This document shows, one piece after another, positions 18,503 through 27,589 of a stretch of 64,000 nt of DNA. The position numbers and the translations under genes are program-made. Position 1 is the stretch's first letter; the number at the start of each line of letters is the position of its first letter. Below the pieces are notes generated by a model, which was not told the origin of the DNA, did no database searches, and saw only the letters and a program-made list of their open reading frames with translations. Origin of the DNA: Thiogranum sp963752745 (GTDB lineage: Bacteria; Pseudomonadota; Gammaproteobacteria; DSM-19610); NCBI GenBank assembly GCA_963752745.1, contig CAVWAK010000047.1, positions 42,507 to 106,506 of the forward strand, given 5' to 3'.

Positions 18503-19324
18503 ATGCAGTCGATGGACAGCATGATGTTATTGACCGCTTATCTGGCGCTAGGTTGCTTTGCAGGTGTAGTGGCGGGGTTGCTGGGGGTGGGCGGCGGATT
18601 GATCATGGTGCCGATTCTGGCATTGCTGTTTGGTCTGCACGGATTCACTGCTGAACACATCATGCAGCTGGCTGTGGGTACATCGCTGGCGGTGATTGTA
18701 TTCACGTCGGTGTCATCGGCTTTGGCGCATCACCGTCGTGGCGCTGTGCGCTGGCCACTGGTGCTGCAATTGTCGATGGGCTTTGCGGTGGGCGGTTGGT
18801 TGGGCGGCGTGCTTGCGGTTTGGTTGGGCGGGGTCCTGCTGGCACTGGTGTTTGGTTTGTTCGAGCTTGTGGTGGCAGCACAGATGATGCTCGGTAAGGC
18901 GCCGCCGGTTGGTCGTTCTGAGCCCGGTGTCGTGAGTAACGCCTTCGCAGGTATTTTTATAGGTGCTGTGTCTGCCTTGCTGGGTATTGGCGGCGGCACC
19001 CTGACGGTACCCTGGTTAACCTGGCATAACCTTGATATACGTGCGGCGGTAGGGACGTCAGCAGCCTGCGGTTTACCTATAGCACTGGTTGGTTCGGCAG
19101 GGTTCATGGTGGCTGGATGGGGGCAGGCCGGTCTGCCTGCTGCCAGCAGTGGCTATGTTTACTGGCCGGCGGTTGCCGGTATCAGTATTGCCAGTGTCAG
19201 CAGCGCACCACTCGGTGCCCGCCTGGCGCATTATCTGGATCAGCGTCGACTCAAGCTGGTATTCGCCGGTTTTCTGGCCTGCCTGGGTGTGCTGATGATT
19301 GTCAGAAACCTTTTTACCTGGTGA
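18503..19324 (+). CDS. TauE/SafE family permease (sulfite/organosulfonate exporter type)
   Basis: A multi-pass inner-membrane protein (about eight helices, 273 residues from the chosen ATG at 18503, which has AAGG a few bases upstream; ATG 18512 is also possible). The family signature appears twice as inverted halves: GLLGVGGGLIMVP and ALLGIGGGTLTVPWLTW. Family members export sulfite, sulfoacetate or import organosulfonates, and many are uncharacterised. It converges on sat, a sulfate-metabolism gene, and shares a terminator with it, so a role in moving a sulfur oxyanion is an attractive inference. Confidence 0.88.
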   Translation: MQSMDSMMLLTAYLALGCFAGVVAGLLGVGGGLIMVPILALLFGLHGFTAEHIMQLAVGTSLAVIVFTSVSSALAHHRRGAVRWPLVLQLSMGFAVGGWLGGVLAVWLGGVLLALVFGLFELVVAAQMMLGKAPPVGRSEPGVVSNAFAGIFIGAVSALLGIGGGTLTVPWLTWHNLDIRAAVGTSAACGLPIALVGSAGFMVAGWGQAGLPAASSGYVYWPAVAGISIASVSSAPLGARLAHYLDQRRLKLVFAGFLACLGVLMIVRNLFTW

Positions 19325-19332
19325 GCCAACAA

Positions 19333-19377
19333 AAAAGGGGGCGGAGGGATTAATTTCTAATCCCTCCGCCCCCTTTT
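19333..19377. terminator. bidirectional terminator between TauE/SafE gene and sat
   Basis: A perfect 20-bp inverted repeat (arms 19333-19352 and 19358-19377) with a 5-base loop, A-run on one side and T-run on the other, between two converging genes. It would terminate transcription from both sides. Confidence 0.88.
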
Positions 19378-19389
19378 ACAGCTTCTCGA

Positions 19390-20583
19390 TCAGCTGGCTT
19401 TTTGCGTCTGGTAGTAGTCGATCAGGATCTGTGCGACTTCAGGACGTGAGAATTCCTTGGGTGGCGCAGAGCCTTCGCCCAGCATTTCGCGAACCTTGGT
19501 GCCGGACAGCAGTACGAAGTCTTCCTTCTGGTGGTCCGGTGCTTCGCACATCATGACGACCTTGTTCAGCTTCTTCGACCATGCGGTGTGATCTGCCTTG
19601 AAGATTTCGATGGCCAGTGCACCTGCAGGTACCTCGTCCTCGAAGATGGTCTGCGCATCGAAGGCGCCATAGTAGTCGCCTACGCCGGCATGGTCGCGAC
19701 CGATGATGAAGTGCGTTGCACCCATGTTCTGGCGGAAGTAGGCGTGCAGTACGGCCTCACGCGGACCGGCGTAAAGCATGTCGAATCCGTAGCCGGTGAC
19801 CATGGCGCTGTTGGCCGGGAAGTATAATTCGACCATTTTGCGGATGGCGGCATCGCGGACCGGTGCCGGAATATCGCCTGGCTTGAGCTTGCCGAGCAGC
19901 ATATGAATAACCAGTCCGTCGCAACCAAGGCGATCCATGGCCATGTGGCACAGTTCTTCGTGCGCCAGGTGCATGGGGTTACGCGTCTGGAAAGCGACGA
20001 TTTTTTTCCAGCCGTGTTCCTTGATCTCGTTGCGGATTTCAACAGCAGTACGGAATGTATCAGGGAACTCTGTCTGGAAATAACTGAAGCTCAGTACCTG
20101 GATAGGACCGGAGATGGCAAAACGGCCCTGTGTATTGAAGGCGGCGACGCCGGGATGCTCCGGATCCTGTGTCCTGTAGACCTTGTCGGTCATCAGCTTC
20201 ATCTGATCATCGGAGACTTCTTCAATGGCTTCGACATCCTGAATAGCAATAACCGGATTGCCATCAACATTCGGGTCGCGCAATGCAATCCGCTTGGCAT
20301 CCTTGATGTCAGAAATATCCTGAACCAGGTTAAGAATCGGTACCGGGAAGAACTGGCCCGAGGTGGTTTTCATGTTTTCCGCACAGCCGAGGCCGTCAGC
20401 CAGATTCATGAAGCCGGTCAGTGGTGTGAAGTAACCACCACCCATCATGACGGCGTTACCGGCAGCAGCGGAGCTGATCATGACAGAAGGCAGGCTTTCT
20501 GCTTCCTTGGTTAAACGACTATGTTCTTCTGAGTCGTAAACGAATAGGGGTTTCAGTTCATCGGAACCAATAGGTTTTATCAT
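19390..20583 (-). CDS. sat: ATP sulfurylase (sulfate adenylyltransferase), dissimilatory type
   Basis: In sulfur oxidisers Sat works in reverse: APS plus pyrophosphate gives ATP and sulfate, the last step of indirect sulfite oxidation after AprBA. The start MIKPIGSDEL at 20583 is chosen because AAGGAG lies 6 bases before it; the longer upstream frame has no homology. The 397-residue homo-oligomeric-type protein has QTRNPMHLAH at 199-208 and GRDHAG at 295-300, both nucleotide-binding motifs. There is no APS kinase domain. It follows soeABC-moaA on the same strand, with a 283-base gap from moaA that may hold its own promoter. Confidence 0.96.
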   Translation of the reverse strand: MIKPIGSDELKPLFVYDSEEHSRLTKEAESLPSVMISSAAAGNAVMMGGGYFTPLTGFMNLADGLGCAENMKTTSGQFFPVPILNLVQDISDIKDAKRIALRDPNVDGNPVIAIQDVEAIEEVSDDQMKLMTDKVYRTQDPEHPGVAAFNTQGRFAISGPIQVLSFSYFQTEFPDTFRTAVEIRNEIKEHGWKKIVAFQTRNPMHLAHEELCHMAMDRLGCDGLVIHMLLGKLKPGDIPAPVRDAAIRKMVELYFPANSAMVTGYGFDMLYAGPREAVLHAYFRQNMGATHFIIGRDHAGVGDYYGAFDAQTIFEDEVPAGALAIEIFKADHTAWSKKLNKVVMMCEAPDHQKEDFVLLSGTKVREMLGEGSAPPKEFSRPEVAQILIDYYQTQKAS

Positions 20584-20866
20584 GACTCGCTCCTTGGTGC
20601 AGTCGCGTAAGAATATGCTGATTTGCGAAATGCGCCGGATCATAGCATGGAAAATCCGGTGCTGCGTGAAACGAAATTTATGCGGCAATTAATAGGCTGA
20701 TCGAGCGATATGATCGATTTAAAATCAATAACTTTCGCGTGATTCAGGGGGTCTGGCAAATCTGGCAGAGGAGACGCAACCAGCAGGAATTCGGATGTCG
20801 CGGATTAGAACGAGTCTGGATCAGGCCCGCTCTCAGGCAATTTAGGCAGATTTGAAAATAACCGGG

Positions 20867-21847
20867 TTAGCCGCCGGTGAGCGACATAAAGCGCACCACC
20901 TGCTCGGGACGTTCGTTGAATTCATGGCGTTCAGGTTTGATCGCAATGGCATCAATAATCGCCTGTTCGAGTCCTGCATCACTGATGCCTGCCCGCAGCA
21001 GAGGACGTAGTTCCACATTATCGTTCTGCCCCAGGCACAGATACAGTGTGCCATCGGCCGACAGCCGCACCCGATTGCAGGTCTCGCAAAAGTGTTGCGA
21101 TATCGGTGTGATAAATCCAATCTTGAGGTCTGTTCCGGCAACCTGGACATAACGTGCAGGACCGCCACCGGGCATGACGCCGGGTACCAGTTCGAAGCGT
21201 TCCGCCAGGCGTTGCTTAACCGTTTGCAGGTCGACATAGTGCGTGCTGGCCAAACGTCCGGTGTCGCCCATCGGCATGGTTTCGATGAAGCGCAAGGTGA
21301 AGCCGTGTTCCAGGCAGAACTCGACCATGTCTTCAACTTCGTCATCGTTGACGCCGGCCATGACGACCATGTTTATCTTGATGGGGTTCAGGCCTGCCTG
21401 TTTGGCGGCCATCAGGCCGGCCATCACCTTGTCGAGTTTGCCCTGGGTGATTTCCTTGAAACGTTCGGGGCGCAGGGTATCCAGACTGACGTTGATTCTT
21501 GAAACGCCTGCGGCCTTCAATTCCGCGGCATGTTTATCCAGGCGCGTGGCATTGGTGCTAAGTGACAGGTCTTCGATGCCGGGCAAGGCTGCCAGTCGGG
21601 CTGAGAGGATCGGCATGTCTTTTCTGACCAGTGGTTCGCCGCCGGTCAGGCGGATGCGTTTAACGCCGAGCTTGCCGAAAATACCGATAACGCGTTCGAT
21701 TTCATCGAACGTTAACCAGTGGTCGGGTTCCTCGAACCCCTTGAATCCCTTTGGAATACAATAACTGCAGCGCAGGTCGCAGCGATCTGTCACCGACAGG
21801 CGAACGTATTCGATGCTTCTTCCAAAGGGGTCTATTAGCGCATCCAC
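20867..21847 (-). CDS. moaA: GTP 3',8-cyclase MoaA (molybdenum cofactor synthesis)
   Basis: MoaA is a radical-SAM enzyme that, with MoaC, converts GTP to cyclic pyranopterin monophosphate. The 326-residue protein has the radical-SAM cysteines C-x3-C-x2-C at residues 23, 27 and 30, the TGGEPLVRKD motif, and the second cluster in the C-terminal region (CETCNRVRLS plus a cysteine in LYLCLG). It ends in SLTGG, matching the GG tail required for activity. It lies 81 bases downstream of soeC on the same strand; since SoeA needs a molybdenum cofactor, coexpression is sensible. Confidence 0.95.
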   Translation of the reverse strand: MDALIDPFGRSIEYVRLSVTDRCDLRCSYCIPKGFKGFEEPDHWLTFDEIERVIGIFGKLGVKRIRLTGGEPLVRKDMPILSARLAALPGIEDLSLSTNATRLDKHAAELKAAGVSRINVSLDTLRPERFKEITQGKLDKVMAGLMAAKQAGLNPIKINMVVMAGVNDDEVEDMVEFCLEHGFTLRFIETMPMGDTGRLASTHYVDLQTVKQRLAERFELVPGVMPGGGPARYVQVAGTDLKIGFITPISQHFCETCNRVRLSADGTLYLCLGQNDNVELRPLLRAGISDAGLEQAIIDAIAIKPERHEFNERPEQVVRFMSLTGG

Positions 21848-21928
21848 CGTATCAGCTTAGTTCAGTCCCGCAGGGTGAGCAACAGTCAATGTCGATGGTT
21901 GACGCTGCGGTAACAGTACGGGGCTAAA

Positions 21929-22906
21929 TTAAACTGTCTGGTAATAAAGGTTTTGCGGATGATTGGCCTGTGCGAAGAAGAACCAGCGCTCGGCATGCAA
22001 TCCCAGGTACTGAACAACAAAGGCCAGCACGAATACAGGTGCTGCCCCAGTGCTCATGCCCAGGGTTAACAGGGCGATGGGAACCGGGAATACCAATACC
22101 AGAAAACTCCACTTCACCAGCTTGAAGATGTTTTCGGGCGCGCCGTGGAAAAACTCACGGGTGTTAAAGGAACCTGCCATGAAGCCCTGTGCTTTCTGTT
22201 CGACTTTGGCGTGACGAATGCCAATGGCGGTACTGATTGATGATTTGTGTTTGATGCGCTTGTTACGGATCAGGCTGGAGATGCGCGTTACCAGGCCGGC
22301 GATTGTCAGCACTATTGACCAGCCGGCGTAGAAGTCAGTCAGTTGCGAACCCTGGGAGGCGGCAAAGGCAGTTGCCAGGCTGAAGCCCGATGCCGAGCCA
22401 AGCAACGTGTAGTTAACCACGGTCAGCGGTGTGGCCCATTCCTGCAGGAACTTGATGCAGGCGTAGATCATGCCGGTACACAGGAACAGGGTGAAAGCCA
22501 GTGCCGTGTTGATGGCGCCGATGATCAGTGACAGGTCCACCTGGAAAGTGTCACGCAAGGTGAACAATACCGGGTTAATGTCGAAGTAATGGACCAGGCC
22601 ATACAGCGTGGTCATGCCCATGAAGGCCGGCAGTGCAATAACTTCGCGGGACAGCCAGGAGGTGCGCCAGCGGGCGCTGGAGCGCCAGGCACGTTCCGGG
22701 TGACCGAGATGGAAGAAAGAACTGAACAGGCCGGCGATAAGTAATGCCACGGCGACTAGCGCGCCCATTCCGTAGTGCGCATGAGAATCTTCCACCGGTA
22801 CTACTTCTACGACAGAATACAGCTGGCCGGTATACAGGGCCAGGAACAGACCCTGTCCGGCGCCGATCAGGGTAGTAAGAAAAATAACCGAAAATGCGGG
22901 ATGCAT
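21929..22906 (-). CDS. soeC: sulfite dehydrogenase membrane anchor SoeC (NrfD/DmsC type)
   Basis: SoeC anchors the SoeAB sulfite dehydrogenase to the cytoplasmic side of the inner membrane and passes electrons to quinone. The 325-residue protein has about eight transmembrane helices and the DmsC-like start (MHPAFSVIFLTTLIGAGQGL), with FHLGHPERAWR in the first third. It has no heme-binding CxxCH. It is third in the soeA-soeB-soeC string, 38 bases after soeB. The call as Soe rather than a DMSO or polysulfide reductase rests on the length of SoeA, the lack of a Tat signal there, and the nearby sat and apr genes. Confidence 0.87.
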   Translation of the reverse strand: MHPAFSVIFLTTLIGAGQGLFLALYTGQLYSVVEVVPVEDSHAHYGMGALVAVALLIAGLFSSFFHLGHPERAWRSSARWRTSWLSREVIALPAFMGMTTLYGLVHYFDINPVLFTLRDTFQVDLSLIIGAINTALAFTLFLCTGMIYACIKFLQEWATPLTVVNYTLLGSASGFSLATAFAASQGSQLTDFYAGWSIVLTIAGLVTRISSLIRNKRIKHKSSISTAIGIRHAKVEQKAQGFMAGSFNTREFFHGAPENIFKLVKWSFLVLVFPVPIALLTLGMSTGAAPVFVLAFVVQYLGLHAERWFFFAQANHPQNLYYQTV

Positions 22907-22944
22907 TTTTTATCTCCTGAATTACCATGTTGATAGAGCACTAA

Positions 22945-23676
22945 TTACCACGAAGTGACGTCGTCGAGTGTCGGTTCATCGCTGTCCGGCATGGGCAACT
23001 GGCGCTCTTTCTTGAGCGGGTTGTCGGCGCGCACCAGTTCGTCTTCGTGAATGGTGATGCTGGTCTTGCGTCGCGGCAGGTAGTGGTTGGCCGGCCGGGT
23101 GCCCCATTCGGGCATCAGCTGGTAACCGCCACGTTCACGAATGGCTTCGGCAGCTTCCGATTCCGGGTCGTTAACATCGCCAAACAGGCGGGCGCTGGTC
23201 GGACAGGCCAGGACGCAGGCCGGTTTGCGCTCATTTTCCGGCAGTGACTCATCGTAGATACGATCCACGCACAAGGTGCATTTCTTCATCACCTTCTGGT
23301 GTTCGTCGATTTCGCGCATGCCGTAAGGACAGGCCCAGGAGCAGTACTTGCAACCGATGCACTTGTCGTAGTCCACCAGTACGATGCCATCTTCTTCACG
23401 TTTGTAACTTGCGCCCGTGGGGCACACCGGCACGCAGGGTGGCTCTTCGCAGTGCAGGCAGCTTTTCGGGAAGTGTACGGTTTCCGTGTTAGGGAATTCG
23501 CCTATTTCAAAGGTCTGCACCCGGTTGAAGAAAGTGCCGGTAGGATCCTTGCTGAAAGGATTCATGTCGGCCATGTAACCCGCGGTACCCGAGGTATTCC
23601 ATTCCTTGCAGCTGGTGACACAGGCGTGGCAACCAACGCACACGTTCAAATCGATTACTAGAGCAAGTTGTGTCAT
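22945..23676 (-). CDS. soeB: sulfite dehydrogenase iron-sulfur subunit SoeB
   Basis: SoeB carries electrons from the molybdenum subunit to the membrane anchor. The 243-residue protein has four cysteine groups typical of DmsB-like subunits: CVGCHACVTSC at 13-23, CLHCEEPPCVPVCP, CIGCKYCSWACP and CTLC with CVLACPTSA, enough for four [4Fe-4S] clusters. No signal peptide. Its start lies only 3 bases after the soeA stop, so the two are translated together. Confidence 0.9.
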   Translation of the reverse strand: MTQLALVIDLNVCVGCHACVTSCKEWNTSGTAGYMADMNPFSKDPTGTFFNRVQTFEIGEFPNTETVHFPKSCLHCEEPPCVPVCPTGASYKREEDGIVLVDYDKCIGCKYCSWACPYGMREIDEHQKVMKKCTLCVDRIYDESLPENERKPACVLACPTSARLFGDVNDPESEAAEAIRERGGYQLMPEWGTRPANHYLPRRKTSITIHEDELVRADNPLKKERQLPMPDSDEPTLDDVTSW

Positions 23677-23679
23677 TGT

Positions 23680-26592
23680 TTAAGCCTTCTTCTTGCCGGC
23701 GAAATAAGTGAGCCAGCGGCCGCGTTTTTTCTCCTGCGACTGACCGGGCACGGCGTGCAGGCTATCGAATTGCGGATAGGTGATGGCCGGCTCGCCAGGC
23801 TCTGCCGGGTAGATGCGCACGTGTACGTCGTACCAGCCTGCCTGCCCGGTAATGGGGTCGGAGTTGGAAAGATGCTCGCCGTCTTCCGAAGGCGGCAGCT
23901 CTTCACTGATGACATGGTTGAGCAAAAAGCCCTGTTCCGATTCGTTGGCGTCAGCATCCAGGCCCCAGGCGCCGGAGGCTTTACCGACGGCGTTCCAGGT
24001 CCATACAGTACCGGGTTCAACGGCTTCCGAGTAGCGGCACAGGCAGCGAACCTTGCCGTGCATGGATTCTATCCACATCCAGCCACCGTCTTCGATACCG
24101 GCTTCACGGGCGGTTTTGGTATTCACGTGCAGATAATTATAAGTGTGAATCTGACGCAGCCAGGCATTCTGCGAATCCCAGGAGTGGTACATGGCCATGG
24201 GGCGCTGGGTGATCGCATTCAACGGATACTTGTGCAGGTCGGTGACCTTGGATTCCAGCGGCATGGAGAAGAATGGTAGCGGATCAAAGTGTGTCTCGAT
24301 GCGTTTGCGCAGGTGCGCTGGCGGTTGCTTGCCGTCAGATTTGCCTTGTGCGGCAAGACGGAACTTCTGCAGCACTTCAGAGTAAATGTGGATGTTGATC
24401 GGTTCCACGTAACGCGTCAGGCTGTGGCGCTTGGACCATTCCAGGTATCCCTGATTCCAGTTACGCATGTACTGGTACGACTTGGGCAACTCGTAGTGGA
24501 ATACGCAGTTGTTCTTTTCGTACATCTCCCACTGCTTGGGGTTGGGTTCGCCCTTCATGAACTTCTCGCCGCCCTTGCCACGCCAACCGGCGAGGAAACC
24601 GATGCCGGAGTCGGGCGCGGTCTGGTAGTTAATCACGAAGTCCGGATAGTCGCGGAACTTGCGGCTGCCGTCGGCGTTTGTGAATGCCGGCAGCTTCAGA
24701 CGCGAGCCCAGTTCGATGATCACTTCCTGGAACGGTTTGCATTCACCCTTGGGTGGGACCACGGGGATGCGCACCGAGTCGACCGGGCCATCGAATTCAG
24801 AGATGGGTCGGTCAAGCATGGACATGCAATCGTGACGTTCCAGGTAGGTGGTATCCGGCAGCACCAGGTCGGCATAGGCGACCATCTCTGACTGGAAAGC
24901 GTCGGCGACAATCAGGAAGGGGATCTTGTACTCGCCGTTGTCGTCCTTGTCGTTAAGCATCTTGCGCACTTCCGACGTGTTCATGGACGAGTTCCAGGCC
25001 ATGTTGGCCATGAAAATCAGCAGGGTGTCGATCTTGTAGGGGTCGCCGCGCCAGGCATTGGTGATGGCATTGTGCATCAGGCCGTGCACGGACAGTGGAT
25101 ACTCCCAGGAGAACGCCTTGTCGATGCGCACCGGGCTGCCGTCATCGTTGACGAACAGATCGTCCGGGTCGGCGGGCCAGCCCAGCGGCATGCCATCCAG
25201 CGGGGTATTCGGTTGCACGGCGCGCGCATCGTTGGGGGTTTTGGCGCAGGGCGGAATCGGGCGCGGGAACGGCGCCTTGTGGCGGAAGCCACCGGGCCGG
25301 TCAATGGTGCCGAGGATACTCATTAGTATAGACATGGCGCGGATGGTCTGGAAACCATTCGAGTGTGCCGCCAGTCCGCGCATGGCGTGGAAGGCCACCG
25401 GGTTACCGGTTACCGATTCGTGTTCGTTGCCCCAGGTGTCAGTCCACGGGATCGGCAGCTCAATCTTCTCGTCGCGCGCCGTGATACCCATTTCATGAGC
25501 CAGGCGTTTGATGGTTTCCTCGGGGATTCCGGTGATGCTGGCAGCCCATTCGGCAGTGTAATCCTTGACTCGATCCACCAGTAACTGGAATGACGGCTTC
25601 ACCGGCGTGCCATCGTCGAGTTTGAATTCGCCGAGGAAGTAGGGATCGGCACCGGGTGTGTGGGTGGAAATCGGCTTGTTCAGTTCGCGGTCCCACCAGA
25701 GTTTGTTCTGCGGATCGAAGCAGCCTTCTTCCGGCGGTACTTCAAAGCGCACGAACATGCCGTGCTCGCTGGAGCTCTCGTCCATGTTGACGAGTTCGGC
25801 CGCATTCGAGTACTGCACCAGGTAGTCGCGGTCGTAGAGGCCCTGTTTGATGATTTCGTTAGTCAGTGCCAGGAAAAGTGCGCCGTCAGTACCGGGCTTG
25901 ATGGGAATCCATTCGTCGGCAATCGCCGAGTAACCAGTGCGCACCGGGTTAATGGAGATGAATTTGCCGCCCTGACGCTTGAATTTCGAGAGAGCCATTT
26001 TCAGCGGGTTGGAGTGATGATCTTCGGCCGTACCGATCATCACAAACAGCTTGGCGCGATCCAGGTCCGGACCGCCAAACTCCCAGAATGAACCGCCAAT
26101 GGTGTAGATCATACCGGCGGCCATGTTCACTGAACAAAAACCACCGTGGGCAGCATAGTTAGGTGTACCGAATTGCTTGGCGAACAGGCCGGTCAGTGCC
26201 TGCATCTGGTCGCGGCCGGTAAACAGCGCGAATTTCTTCGGGTCAGTAGCGCGTATTTCGCCCAGGCGTTCTTCGATCATCCCGAAGGCCTTTTCCCAGG
26301 AGATTTCTTCAAATTCATTGTCACCGCGATCGCTGCCTGGTTTGCGCAGCAGGGGCTTGGTCAGGCGAGCCGGCGAGTATTGCTTCATAATGCCGGAAGA
26401 GCCCTTGGCGCAGATGACACCCTTGTTAAGCGGGTGATCAGGGTTGCCCTGTATATAACGGACTTCACCGTCACGCAGGGTGACGCGAATACCGCAACGG
26501 CAAGCACACATGTAGCACGTTGTATTTTTAACCTCGATGCGACTGTTTGCGTCGAGTTCGTTGGACAACGGGTCGTGAATGGGGCTGGACAT
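23680..26592 (-). CDS. soeA: sulfite dehydrogenase molybdopterin subunit SoeA
   Basis: SoeA oxidises sulfite directly to sulfate in the cytoplasm, feeding electrons via SoeB/C to quinone. The 970-residue protein is a DMSO-reductase-family molybdoenzyme: an N-terminal [4Fe-4S] site at Cys26, Cys29, Cys33 and Cys61, then the long bis-MGD binding domains and a C-terminal MGD-binding beta barrel. It lacks a twin-arginine signal peptide (start MSSPIHDPLSNELD), which separates it from periplasmic DMSO and polysulfide reductases and matches Soe. It is the first gene of soeABC-moaA(-sat) and diverges from aprBA. Codon-level function as sulfite oxidiser is inferred from context and family. Confidence 0.9.
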   Translation of the reverse strand: MSSPIHDPLSNELDANSRIEVKNTTCYMCACRCGIRVTLRDGEVRYIQGNPDHPLNKGVICAKGSSGIMKQYSPARLTKPLLRKPGSDRGDNEFEEISWEKAFGMIEERLGEIRATDPKKFALFTGRDQMQALTGLFAKQFGTPNYAAHGGFCSVNMAAGMIYTIGGSFWEFGGPDLDRAKLFVMIGTAEDHHSNPLKMALSKFKRQGGKFISINPVRTGYSAIADEWIPIKPGTDGALFLALTNEIIKQGLYDRDYLVQYSNAAELVNMDESSSEHGMFVRFEVPPEEGCFDPQNKLWWDRELNKPISTHTPGADPYFLGEFKLDDGTPVKPSFQLLVDRVKDYTAEWAASITGIPEETIKRLAHEMGITARDEKIELPIPWTDTWGNEHESVTGNPVAFHAMRGLAAHSNGFQTIRAMSILMSILGTIDRPGGFRHKAPFPRPIPPCAKTPNDARAVQPNTPLDGMPLGWPADPDDLFVNDDGSPVRIDKAFSWEYPLSVHGLMHNAITNAWRGDPYKIDTLLIFMANMAWNSSMNTSEVRKMLNDKDDNGEYKIPFLIVADAFQSEMVAYADLVLPDTTYLERHDCMSMLDRPISEFDGPVDSVRIPVVPPKGECKPFQEVIIELGSRLKLPAFTNADGSRKFRDYPDFVINYQTAPDSGIGFLAGWRGKGGEKFMKGEPNPKQWEMYEKNNCVFHYELPKSYQYMRNWNQGYLEWSKRHSLTRYVEPINIHIYSEVLQKFRLAAQGKSDGKQPPAHLRKRIETHFDPLPFFSMPLESKVTDLHKYPLNAITQRPMAMYHSWDSQNAWLRQIHTYNYLHVNTKTAREAGIEDGGWMWIESMHGKVRCLCRYSEAVEPGTVWTWNAVGKASGAWGLDADANESEQGFLLNHVISEELPPSEDGEHLSNSDPITGQAGWYDVHVRIYPAEPGEPAITYPQFDSLHAVPGQSQEKKRGRWLTYFAGKKKA

Positions 26593-27059
26593 AGTGTCTC
26601 TTCTCTTCAGAATGATCGCCGTGAAAGGCTGAGTAATTTACTAGAGTATTGTAGACGTATGCTAATAAGCACTTCTGAAATGCGCATAAAAGATAATGAT
26701 CTTCTAATATACTAAATAAAATTATTCATGTAAAACATAATGTTATAATTTCATCCTCGCCGCACTAAAATAATAAAGTGGCTTTATGCCGGTGCAAATT
26801 AAAACTGCTGGATTTCCCCCGGTACATCATTAAGGTTACACCCCCTGCCGGGGAACCGGTTGGAGAATATACGACTAATACCCTTATTAAAAAGCCGGTA
26901 ACTTCAATAGTTTGAATGTTGGCGGCTGCTTCGCAGTAAACGGCGCCGGGTTCGATCCGCGCTGACTAGCGAGAACAGTTTGTAACTCTAGAGACTGTTT
27001 CCGGACAGCCGGCAACAGATGATATATCACTTGAAGTAAAGTAAAACGGAGATAACACC
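26593..27059. promoter_or_regulatory. divergent control region between soeABC and aprBA
   Basis: A 467-base non-coding region separates two highly relevant operons that point away from each other. It is more AT-rich than its neighbours in the soeA-proximal half. A TATAAT hexamer at 26744-26749 on the plus strand could be a -10 box for aprBA but has no good -35. The 300 bases before aprB may form a long leader; an aACGGAG ribosome site lies just before the aprB ATG. No operator could be identified by eye. Confidence 0.4.
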
Positions 27060-27533
27060 ATGCCAACATTTGTGCGTACCGATAAGTGCGATGGCTGCAA
27101 GGGTCAGGACAAGACTGCCTGCATGTACATCTGCCCCCACGATCTGATGAAGCTCGACAAGGACGGTTCTGAAACCGGCCATGCAATGCGTGCTTTCAAC
27201 CAGGAGCCCGAGCAGTGCTGGGAGTGCTACTCTTGCGTGAAGATCTGCCCTCAGCAGGCTATCGAAGCTCGTCACTATGCTGACATCGTTCCTCTGGGCG
27301 GTTCTGTGCAGCCTCTTCGCGGTACTGACTCCATCATGTGGACCATCAAGTTCCGTAACGGCACCATGAAGCGTTTCAAATTCCCGATCCGCACCACGCC
27401 TGAAGGTTCCATTGATCCTTTTGCAGGCAAGCCTTCTGCTGACATGGCCAAGATCGAAGAAAACGGTTTCTTCAATCATAACGAGCAGAACGGTTACCGC
27501 GAAGGCGACCGTAGCGAGCTGATCAAACTGTAA
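27060..27533 (+). CDS. aprB: adenylylsulfate reductase beta subunit AprB
   Basis: AprB is the electron-transfer subunit of APS reductase. In sulfur oxidisers the enzyme runs in reverse, making APS from sulfite and AMP. The 157-residue protein has two [4Fe-4S] binding groups: Cys10, 13, 21, 25 and Cys53, 56, 59, 63 (CWECYSCVKICP), then the beta-sheet and tail that wrap around AprA. GGAG lies shortly before the ATG. Codons are strongly biased, as in highly expressed genes. aprA follows after 56 bases. Confidence 0.97.
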   Translation: MPTFVRTDKCDGCKGQDKTACMYICPHDLMKLDKDGSETGHAMRAFNQEPEQCWECYSCVKICPQQAIEARHYADIVPLGGSVQPLRGTDSIMWTIKFRNGTMKRFKFPIRTTPEGSIDPFAGKPSADMAKIEENGFFNHNEQNGYREGDRSELIKL

Positions 27534-27589
27534 TAAGGCTTCGCGGTTAACAGATTCAAATTTTTGTAAAAGCTTAGAGGTAACTACAA

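Noticed and set aside
21929..26592. A periplasmic DMSO or polysulfide reductase instead of SoeABC
   Set aside because: SoeA has no twin-arginine signal, and sat and aprBA are next to it. A reductase role is not excluded but fits less well.
26900..26980. A tRNA or tRNA remnant before aprB, from GGGTTCGATCC
   Set aside because: Only a T-loop-like string; no acceptor, D or anticodon arm can be paired around it.
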